Assembly: GCA_020846635.1 (NCBI GenBank)
Contig: JADLDO010000039.1
Span: 186,001-250,000, forward strand
Direction of reading: 5' to 3'
DNA: 64,000 nt
Source of the DNA: Caldilineaceae bacterium
GTDB lineage: Bacteria; Chloroflexota; Anaerolineae; Caldilineales; Caldilineaceae
Each line of letters begins with the position of its first letter. Within the stretch, counting starts at the first letter, position 1. The translations under genes and the position numbers were made by a program. Positions 10,001 through 15,589 of this stretch are shown one piece after another. The notes beneath the pieces were generated by a model. The model saw only the letters and a program-made list of their open reading frames with translations, searched no databases and was not told the origin of the DNA.

Positions 10001-12413
10001 GGGGAGCCGCCGCAGGGGTCACAACGGGCGTTGCCGCTGCTGGCGCTGACGGTGCTGGCGCTGATGATGATCGTTGTATAGACGGCTCGTCGGCTGTAGC
10101 CTGTAGTGGCGTTGGCGTCACGGCGTCATGAGCTAAGGGCGTCCGTTGCACGCTCTCCGGTGCGGCTGATGGTGTCGCCGGACGCGGGGACGCGTCTGCC
10201 GTCTCGGCTGGCGGCTGTATAGGCGGCTCGCTCTCTGTGACAGAATTCTCTGTGACAGAATTCTCTGTGACAGCATCAGGTATCGCCAAAGCCTCTGGCG
10301 TCACGGCGCGCTGCACGTCAGGCATAACAGAGGGCATAACAGGTTCATCGCTGCTCGAATCCGGCACACTCGACGGCTCACTTTGCTTCGTCACATGAGA
10401 CGTCTGCACAGCCTGGAGATCCGCTTGCGTTGTACTTTGGGCCGCAGCGCCAGTGGGAGGAGTTTGAGCAGATAGCGAATCAACGGCGCGCTGCACTCTT
10501 GATGGTGTATCAAGCGGGGTTGCGCCAGGTTTTGGCGTTTCGCCTGCAAGAAAATCGCCTGTCTTGCGTTCCGGCGTCAAAATTTGTGAACGTGACAAAG
10601 CACGCACGCGTTTGGCCTGGGGCGGGATGACCTTTCCCGAACTCTCCGGCGCAGACGACTGCATACGCAATTCACGCGTCACCGTATGCCGGTCGTCGCT
10701 GGGCGTACGCTGTACAGTGGTACTAGGCGGCGCATCTGGTGTGGCTGCGCTTGCTGCAACACCGGCAGGATTCTCTGTCGCCGCGGGTGGGGTGGGCGAG
10801 GCAGGATGTGTGCCCATTCGCTCACGCGCAGCCTGAATCCGTGTCTCAATTTGTCGGGCGATACTGTTCGACGAATCGGATGGCGCGGGGCGCGAGGGCG
10901 CACTCGGTTGTGCAGGCGCGGGAGGCGTCGGGCTTGCTGGTGTTGGATTGGCTGGCGCTGGATTGGCTGGCGTTGGGGGAGTCGCACCCGGCACAGCAGA
11001 AGGACTCGCCGCCGACCGTTGAACTCGCTGTTCCCGCTGCGCCTGAATTCGCTGCCGGATCGCCTCGGTGCGACTATAGCTCGCATCACCAGGGTCCGGC
11101 GAAGGCGCAGGCGTCGTGTGCGTCTGCTCTCGAGCTTGTTCGATGCGCGCACGAAGTTCCTCGGTTTTGCTGTAAACGGGCGACTCACGTTCGGCGCTGC
11201 GCTGAAGTTGGACAGGCGCGGCAGGTTGTGTACTTACCGACTGCGCCGCTGCATTTCGTTCACGGGCAGCCCGAATCCGTTCCGCCACCGCTTCCGCGAC
11301 ACTAAAACCCGCCGAAGCGCGGTTGGCGGTCGGGGGCAGCGGCAGTTCAGCCGGAGTTTCCTCGACTCGTGCCGAGTGGGTTTGTGCCGGTTGGACTTGT
11401 GATGGTTGCGCCGCGCGCTGTATTGGAGGGGCCATAGAATCCGGCATGGCAGCCGGGCTTGAAGGGGAAGATGCCGCGGGCACTGCTCCACCACGCGCAG
11501 CCCGTTCACGTGCCTCTCGAATTCGCGCCTCAATCGCCGCGGCAATACTATTGCCACCAGCCGGGGCCGGTGTTGATGCCGCTGATCCAGCGGGGGGCTG
11601 GCCAGTAGAAGATCGCTGCACAGAAGATGGCGCTGGGGCGGCTGGCGGACTAGCAGGCGTTACGCCTCCGCTCGCCGGTATACCTCGCTCTGCCTGCCGC
11701 TGCCGCGCCTGGCGAATCCGCTCCTCAATGATGGCGGCTATGCTGTGGGTTTCTCCCCCCTCTGGCGTGCGCTGGATGCTCTCCACTTCACCTCTCGGCG
11801 TGGTGGCGCGCATTTGAGCCGCACGCCGGGCCGCATCCTGTTGTGCCGCAAAATTGGTGGGGGACGATCTCTCGCCGACTGAATCGGGATCAAAAACCCG
11901 CTGTACGGGGGCTTGAGCCTCTGCACCTGGCAGGGTCGAAGATTGGAAGGATTGCGCCAAGTCCTCGAGAGACATTTCACCCGCCGCGCGCTGGATGCGA
12001 CCTCCCCCCTGTAGGCCGGGTAGAGGCAGTTGCGCGGGCGCAGGCGTGGACGGTTGGCGCGTCTCCATCCGATAACGACGCCCAATTTGCTCCCCGCTCA
12101 TATGACGCTGGACAATTGCCTGGCTAAATCGATCCGAGAGTTCGCCTCGCCCAATCTGATCCCCAGCCAATGCGGTTCGCTGGATGCGCGACGCCAGTGG
12201 GAATTGCCCCGGCACGCGCAAGGGGCGCGCAGAAGGGGCATCGCCGGGAGCCGCCTTTGTGTTCCCCACCCACCAGCGGCGCACCCACGGCGAAATCGCA
12301 TTGGCTGTGCGTTGCAGCACGCCCAATGCGCCGTGTACAGCGTCTCCGGCCTGCGGGTTGGGTGCGGCTAGATGTTCTTGTCGCTCATCACTCATCGGTC
12401 GATCATCACTCAT
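7014..12413 (-). CDS. Giant Pro/Ala/Ser/Thr-rich QR-motif repeat protein in the eCIS tape-measure position
   Basis: A 1799-residue protein of no family I recognise. Residues 1-215 are mixed and already contain LQRTANAI, RIQRTALAG, IVQRHMSG, RIQRAAGE and PVQRVFD. Residues about 224-533 hold six amphipathic helices of the type SIAAAIEARIREARERAARG, separated by Pro-rich linkers. From about residue 740 to 1600 two units alternate, VQRTPATxDEVTP and PVQRSxExP, with a pair length near 45 residues. In total about 40 V/I/L-Q-R motifs occur. The end is acidic and then a helix, LDQLARAIVPIVKRMLAVER. It is probably largely disordered. It starts 9 bases after the fourth tube gene and precedes the hub gene, the slot where tail tape measures are usually encoded. 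Function unknown; a tape measure, lumen scaffold or cargo adaptor are possibilities. Confidence 0.85.
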   Translation of the reverse strand: MSDDRPMSDERQEHLAAPNPQAGDAVHGALGVLQRTANAISPWVRRWWVGNTKAAPGDAPSARPLRVPGQFPLASRIQRTALAGDQIGRGELSDRFSQAIVQRHMSGEQIGRRYRMETRQPSTPAPAQLPLPGLQGGGRIQRAAGEMSLEDLAQSFQSSTLPGAEAQAPVQRVFDPDSVGERSSPTNFAAQQDAARRAAQMRATTPRGEVESIQRTPEGGETHSIAAIIEERIRQARQRQAERGIPASGGVTPASPPAAPAPSSVQRSSTGQPPAGSAASTPAPAGGNSIAAAIEARIREARERAARGGAVPAASSPSSPAAMPDSMAPPIQRAAQPSQVQPAQTHSARVEETPAELPLPPTANRASAGFSVAEAVAERIRAARERNAAAQSVSTQPAAPVQLQRSAERESPVYSKTEELRARIEQAREQTHTTPAPSPDPGDASYSRTEAIRQRIQAQREQRVQRSAASPSAVPGATPPTPANPAPANPTPASPTPPAPAQPSAPSRPAPSDSSNSIARQIETRIQAARERMGTHPASPTPPAATENPAGVAASAATPDAPPSTTVQRTPSDDRHTVTRELRMQSSAPESSGKVIPPQAKRVRALSRSQILTPERKTGDFLAGETPKPGATPLDTPSRVQRAVDSLSAQTPPTGAAAQSTTQADLQAVQTSHVTKQSEPSSVPDSSSDEPVMPSVMPDVQRAVTPEALAIPDAVTENSVTENSVTESEPPIQPPAETADASPRPATPSAAPESVQRTPLAHDAVTPTPLQATADEPSIQRSSSAPAPSAPAAATPVVTPAAAPPNVQPTPVVRDEVTPSPSTTKPLDAAVQRSAEPTSPSPTAEPTVEPTMAQQTVQRTPATPDEVTPEPSSTDSVESTVQRSPEAVSPAVTPAPAAPNVQAIPTAHDEVTPLSGAAEPNEPVIQRSPEAASPSSTVEPPLTRQTAQRTPVTRGEVAPPSGAQRTEASVQPPLSTPAATTANPAPMVTPQVVQRTATAAGEANAAPNAAMPTEPLVSKAAETHSYAPPAQTAPSVQRTPAAHTEVTPPTSSTIQRGPLAQPPAQEPETIPAPMPPPTPQSVQRSPATRDEAAPTSSPTAPAELPVQQSVPVQRSVEDSAVSHAAAPGPTPTQVSQSVQRTPATDDVEIPALSPAKSGEPDVKRSVETPVSPPAPQSVQQTPAAPDEVTPAASSGRPSAPPVQPAAEAAAPQSVQRAVRQADEVTVAATSAAQPPTGMPASSSAVATPGPETVQRTSAFDPEITPLSSSALPDEPSAQQSPEMPVATPAAKSIPQTVQRTPIDSDEAIPTQPSAVSSETPVQRATEMPVVFRPAEPLTGEPSTGKMAQRTPAPSHEATPASTSTRMSEPTVQRSTELIQSKGSTETPTTSPAPASLAPVPETLQRTAAADGEVADHKVATAPSSILPSELPVQRSAETLAASIAASPADTADTVEMAAPRTVATGDEAAQTPSVTRPSEAPVQRATETPVISPAAATPARATETVQRTSRVSHDVAQTPPSVMPGEPPVQRATETPAIPPTAAPFLKASDAMASSFQPTAPDEPPIQRASDDAPFRPVNRYRDPRVWARTTEQAPPAPQGQLPLRHNTPTAVLPQARLGTPVAVANEGIQRTAVVTPEPSDKRPLTMGQVSLSAPPTIQRTPDEERTRGKSAERKSAKAHPVSSRASSSVRRSPLPLAKLRTQPSEPTVQRADDEQRLTENFTGATAASGGRGAVQSENLGGVVPRDQDTSGSDDDVNEKDRDTPETKQEPPNLDQLARAIVPIVKRMLAVERQRRIYR
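10234..10273 (-). repeat. 15-bp in-frame tandem repeat within the giant repeat gene
   Basis: TCTGTGACAGAATTC is present twice exactly (10234-10248, 10249-10263), followed by a partial third copy. On the coding strand it encodes repeated NSVTE steps. Near-identity at DNA level points to recent slippage-type expansion. Confidence 0.8.
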
Positions 12414-12422
12414 GAATCATTA

Positions 12423-12959
12423 TCAAAGGACGGCAAGCGCGGCGGCGGCAGCCGGGATGGCCGTCATCACCATTGCAGCCGCAACACCCATGTCTTCCAG
12501 CTCAATCGTTTCAAACGTTACGGTCAACGATTCCATCGCAAATTGATTGCTGTCTGTACGCAAACTCGATGCTTCCCACGCAACCGGATAGGCATTGCGG
12601 ACGTGATACCAGCGCGATGGGATGTTGAAATAGGAGGAGTGCTGGAAGATGGTGAAGTCACGGCGCTTGACCTTTCCATTCTCCATCCCCTTTGTAAACC
12701 ACTCCCACAATTCGATTGAAAACATCACCCCTTTACGCAGCGTAATGTCTCCATAGCTGATGCGTCCGGGCAATTTATGTACGTATGTATTGACACCCCC
12801 CTCTTTATAGGAGAGGACATCTCGTTGGGCCTTCATGCCCGAACACTCGACAAAGGCACCCTCCATCAGACCATCGATCTCCACATAAAACTTAAATTCT
12901 GGGGCGGGATCGAGGGGACCGAGGACAGTTTCAACCACCTTATTTAGATTGGGAAGCAA
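12423..12959 (-). CDS. eCIS tube-family protein (gp19-like), fourth paralogue
   Basis: A 178-residue member of the T4 gp19-like tail tube family. Visible signatures are FKFYVEIDGLMEGAFVECSG near the N-terminus and YGDITLRKGVMFSIELWEWF in the middle, where tube proteins have a LKRGL-type segment. The C-terminus ends in an unusual Ala-rich hydrophobic stretch (AAAMVMTAIPAAAAALAVL). It is divergent from the three other tube genes upstream and may be a tube-initiating or terminal ring rather than the bulk tube. The giant repeat gene follows after 9 bases. Confidence 0.88.
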   Translation of the reverse strand: MLPNLNKVVETVLGPLDPAPEFKFYVEIDGLMEGAFVECSGMKAQRDVLSYKEGGVNTYVHKLPGRISYGDITLRKGVMFSIELWEWFTKGMENGKVKRRDFTIFQHSSYFNIPSRWYHVRNAYPVAWEASSLRTDSNQFAMESLTVTFETIELEDMGVAAAMVMTAIPAAAAALAVL

Positions 12960-12999
12960 TTGCCTACTCCTCTATTTCCACATACTTTCACGGGCATTC

Positions 13000-13203
13000 T
13001 TATGGGTATCCCTGTCGGGAACCAATGCCCCCTTGCCGTTCCTTTTCAATGCGCAACTCCTCAAGCAGCAAGTCATAGACCTTCTGGGCCAACACGGTGA
13101 TCTGCTCCGGCGTCAAACCCTGGACGGCTCCTTCAATATCATCATGCTCAGGGGCGCTCTGTGTTGTAGATGGCCCTGGTTTGATCGAAGCTACCATCGT
13201 CAT
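13000..13203 (-). CDS. Small helical eCIS-associated protein
   Basis: A 67-residue protein. The first 25 residues are polar and probably flexible. Residues 29-55 form a strong amphipathic helix, LTPEQITVLAQKVYDLLLEE and then LRIEKERQ. Comparable short helices ending in charged ER-rich tails are common in small eCIS proteins (from memory, not verified), and a related helix closes the giant repeat protein (LDQLARAIVPIVKRMLAVER). It lies between the DUF6760 frame and the fourth tube gene. Function unknown; a docking or adaptor helix is a reasonable guess. The start may be the third codon (Met) rather than the first. Confidence 0.7.
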   Translation of the reverse strand: MTMVASIKPGPSTTQSAPEHDDIEGAVQGLTPEQITVLAQKVYDLLLEELRIEKERQGGIGSRQGYP

Positions 13204-13245
13204 TCCCGCCTATCCCGCTTGACTCCATCACACTACATCGCATCG

Positions 13246-13461
13246 CTAGGATGCACCTTCATTAAGCCTGCGATTGATCTTGGCAATCTCGCCTACCCAT
13301 CGCTCCCGATCGCGGTGTTCCATGTCAAGAATCACATCGGGCGACCAGTGGAAATGGTAGGCAATGTAGGCTACCTCCTCGTGCAGGCGATCTAAGGGGT
13401 AGCCTATGCCCCCCCCAAGTCGGCCAAGTCGATCTCCATCTCCTGTTGGCAAGCCGGGCAT
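13246..13461 (-). CDS. DUF6760-type reading frame, probably expressed as a -1 frameshift extension of the upstream chaperone gene
   Basis: This frame encodes YPLDRLHEEVAYIAYHFHWS followed by PDVILDMEHRDRERWVGEI, typical of the short DUF6760 proteins of eCIS clusters. The first in-frame ATG (13461) lies 58 bases inside the upstream gene and has no visible ribosome binding site (AAGCGGCA precedes it). The overlap contains a run of eight G (minus strand, 13409-13416) directly before the upstream stop. A -1 slip there would join the frames as ...DLGGGIGYPLDR.... So the product may exist mainly as the C-terminal part of a fusion. The conserved domain begins just after the G run. The coordinates given are the maximal ATG-initiated frame. 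Confidence 0.75.
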   Translation of the reverse strand: MPGLPTGDGDRLGRLGGGIGYPLDRLHEEVAYIAYHFHWSPDVILDMEHRDRERWVGEIAKINRRLNEGAS

Positions 13462-13772
13462 TGCCGCTTGATGATAGTCGTGCCTTCTTCGTTAATCTGG
13501 CGATAAAAGGCCTGAAGATAGGCCATATCGGCAGCAAACAGATTTTCGATCACGGCTGTATTGATCTGTGGTAGCGAACCAAGTTTCACAACGACACGCG
13601 CCAACAGGATAATCGTCAGATAGGCCTGGTTTGCACCCACGCGCACATCGCGCAAAGGGGCAATCTCATCCATCGCCGTTGCCAAACGCATTACCCCCTG
13701 CTTGTGGACATTGCCTTCGGCGTCCACGAAACCACGGGGCAAGTTAAATTCAAATTGGGTTTGTAAACTCAT
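13404..13772 (-). CDS. Phage tail assembly chaperone-like protein
   Basis: A 122-residue protein. Residues 8-90 (FNLPRGFVDAEGNVHKQGVM, RLATAMDEIAPLRDVRVGAN, then LLARVVVKLGSL) resemble the chaperone families encoded after the tail tube gene in Mu- and P2-like phages. Near the C-terminus is a CPAC pair (QCPACQQEMEIDL). In phages the chaperone gene usually makes a longer variant by -1 frameshift. Here the sequence TTG GGG GGG GCA TAG at the end of the gene is a textbook-like slippery site into the DUF6760 frame. It probably keeps tube proteins or the tape-measure-slot protein soluble before assembly. The family assignment is from memory of conserved residues and is moderately certain. Confidence 0.7.
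   Translation of the reverse strand: MSLQTQFEFNLPRGFVDAEGNVHKQGVMRLATAMDEIAPLRDVRVGANQAYLTIILLARVVVKLGSLPQINTAVIENLFAADMAYLQAFYRQINEEGTTIIKRQCPACQQEMEIDLADLGGA
13409..13416 (-). promoter_or_regulatory. Candidate -1 translational frameshift site (G8)
   Basis: On the minus strand the chaperone frame reads TTG GGG GGG GCA TAG. The G GGG GGG heptamer fits the X XXY YYZ pattern, and a one-base backward slip leads into the open DUF6760 frame. The zero-frame stop follows two codons later. There is no ribosome binding site for independent initiation of the second frame. The role is inferred; the sequence facts are direct. Confidence 0.6.
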
Positions 13773-13842
13773 AATCGCCTATAAAAAATCTATGAAAACA
13801 TAGTCTTGAATAAAGCTTCGGTAAGCAGCGCGCTCCCCGGCA

Positions 13843-14376
13843 TCAAGGGGCCAGCAGTTGCATAGCCTCGCTAAACAACTCAGTCAAAGGATTCATGTAC
13901 ACGCGGTGAATCCCGCCATGCACCAGCGTCATCTCTTCAATGCTAACGTCGTTGCTGTTCGCCACAGGCTGCGGGCCGGAAATTTTGGAAGGCCATGCGC
14001 GTTCGATTTCCCACTGCGCTAACGGCTCATAGGCCCGGTCAAACATGGTAATCGTAATATGCGAGCGCAAAATCGGTTTCATGCCAAACGCCAATAACTG
14101 ATGCCATAGCCAAAAATTTTCATTGCTCGTAATGCCGCGGCGCAGCGTAATTGGGTTATAGACAGGGCGTAAAGGCACAAAATTGCTGTGGGGAAAACCC
14201 AACACAGAGGTAGACTTGTACTCAGCAGTCTCCCATTCAACGTCAAGCCCACTCACAGCGCCAAAATAGCCTTTGATCGGAATCGGGAAGTTGCCGAACC
14301 CGAAGCCAAAGACATCTGCCGACATCTCGACCGCAAATTGATAAGAAAGTGCAGGGTCTGAAGAACGTGCGCTCAT
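13843..14376 (-). CDS. eCIS tube protein, gp19-like (third copy)
   Basis: A 177-residue inner-tube family protein. Typical features are DPALSYQFAVEMSADVFGFG at the N-terminus, ITLRRGITSNENFWLWHQL in the middle and AWPSKISGPQPVANSNDVSI then EEMTLVHGGI near the C-terminus. These align with the two shorter tube paralogues upstream (AWPSKLSGP, EELTIVHEG). It is longer and more divergent, resembling Afp5-type tube proteins that may form the tube-hub junction. About 44 bases separate it from the second tube gene. Confidence 0.92.
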   Translation of the reverse strand: MSARSSDPALSYQFAVEMSADVFGFGFGNFPIPIKGYFGAVSGLDVEWETAEYKSTSVLGFPHSNFVPLRPVYNPITLRRGITSNENFWLWHQLLAFGMKPILRSHITITMFDRAYEPLAQWEIERAWPSKISGPQPVANSNDVSIEEMTLVHGGIHRVYMNPLTELFSEAMQLLAP

Positions 14377-14420
14377 AACTCTCGTTACCCATTCATAAGA
14401 AAACCAGCAAACTACTCACT

Positions 14421-14897
14421 TTAGTCAGGAGCCCGGTTCGGCGAGCTGATCCCTGGGGCATCGGCATACAAGCCTTCGTGGACAATCGTCAATTCCTCGA
14501 TGGCAAGGTCGTTGCTATCCGCTGCAATCGTCGGGCCAGAGAGCTTCGAAGGCCAACCGTTGATAAAATTCCAGCGGCGCACTTCTTCATACTGCCGGTT
14601 AAACATCACAATGCTGCCATCCACACGCGCCTCGGCGAGATTGCCGGTAATGGCTAATTCGCGCCATGTCCAGAACTCGATATTGGTCGTCAACCCACGC
14701 TTGAGCGTCAGTTCGCCACCATCACAGCGCCCCGGCACCTGCAAGACGACCTCTTTGGCGTTGGTCGTAACCACCTTGTGGGTGGCTACGGCGTTGTCGG
14801 AGATAATGCCATTGACCTCGGTAAAATATCCTGTCATACCATTGATCTCAATTGCAAACTGGAAACCGATCAAAGGATCTGCGTCACGGACGGCCAT
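14421..14897 (-). CDS. eCIS tube protein, gp19-like (second copy)
   Basis: A 158-residue tail tube protein close to the neighbouring upstream tube gene product. Shared segments include MTGYFTEVNGIISDNAVATH, TLKRGLTTNIEFWTWREL and NGWPSKLSGPTIAADSNDLA. Tube proteins stack as hexamers inside the sheath. The presence of two similar copies plus two divergent ones suggests specialised rings, or a tube of mixed composition. A strong hairpin (14969-14999) lies between this gene and the preceding tube gene, so its mRNA level may differ. Confidence 0.93.
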   Translation of the reverse strand: MAVRDADPLIGFQFAIEINGMTGYFTEVNGIISDNAVATHKVVTTNAKEVVLQVPGRCDGGELTLKRGLTTNIEFWTWRELAITGNLAEARVDGSIVMFNRQYEEVRRWNFINGWPSKLSGPTIAADSNDLAIEELTIVHEGLYADAPGISSPNRAPD

Positions 14898-14968
14898 CTC
14901 TACACGCTTTCCATCGACAGTGGAGCTACCTTAATATATAACGAAAATATATAACGAATCTCAGGAAG

Positions 14969-14999
14969 GGGCGGGAAGCGGTTTGTCCGCTTCCCGCCC
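14969..14999 (-). other. Strong intergenic hairpin between the first and second tube genes
   Basis: A perfect 13-bp stem (GGGCGGGAAGCGG / CCGCTTCCCGCCC) with a TTTGT loop lies 7 bases after the stop of the first tube gene. No T-tract follows on the minus strand, so it is more likely an mRNA-stabilising or partial-attenuation structure than a full terminator. It would favour expression of sheath and first tube over downstream baseplate genes. Confidence 0.65.
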
Positions 15000-15005
15000 A
15001 ACCGA

Positions 15006-15485
15006 TTAACCTGGATCGATGGCCGGAATACTGTCCGTCACATCGGTGCGGGTCAGACCTTCATGGACAATCGTCAACTCTTCAACCGTGAAGTCGTTGC
15101 TGTCTGAGGCAATGGAAGGCCCAGAGAGCTTGGAGGGCCATGCATTTTCGCAGGTCCATGTGACGACCGGGTTGTAATTGCGGTCGAACATCTCAATCGT
15201 AACCGGGCGGCGAGCGCCGACGATATCACCTGTAATCACCAACTCGCGCCAAGTCCAGAACTGGAAGTCGGTGGTCAAGCCGCGCTTGAAGGTAATTTCG
15301 CCCCACTCAATGCGGCCCGGAATCTGCAAGGTGACTTCCTTCGCATCCGGCGTCACAACCTTGTGCGTGACGACAGCATTTTCAGAACCAATACCGCTTA
15401 CTTCTGTAAAATATCCCGTCACGTCATCAACGGTCAGCGCAAACTGAAAGCCAACCAACGGATCAACCAAACGTGTTGTACCCAT
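15006..15485 (-). CDS. eCIS major tube protein, gp19-like (first copy)
   Basis: A 159-residue inner tube protein. The N-terminal part reads RLVDPLVGFQFALTVDDVTG followed by YFTEVSGIGSENAV. The middle has EITFKRGLTTDFQFWTWREL, and the end has AWPSKLSGPSIASDSNDFTV and EELTIVHEGL. It is the first tube gene after the sheath and is followed immediately by a stable hairpin, so it is the best candidate for the bulk tube subunit. Length and motifs fit Afp1/Pvc1-type tubes. Confidence 0.94.
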   Translation of the reverse strand: MGTTRLVDPLVGFQFALTVDDVTGYFTEVSGIGSENAVVTHKVVTPDAKEVTLQIPGRIEWGEITFKRGLTTDFQFWTWRELVITGDIVGARRPVTIEMFDRNYNPVVTWTCENAWPSKLSGPSIASDSNDFTVEELTIVHEGLTRTDVTDSIPAIDPG

Positions 15486-15589
15486 ATCTTAGACCTCTTT
15501 CTGAATGACAAATATCTGATACAGAACCAAAGATTTATCAAGTACGATATGCTATCAACCAGTGCGCCCAATCGGCTCCGGCTCGACGA

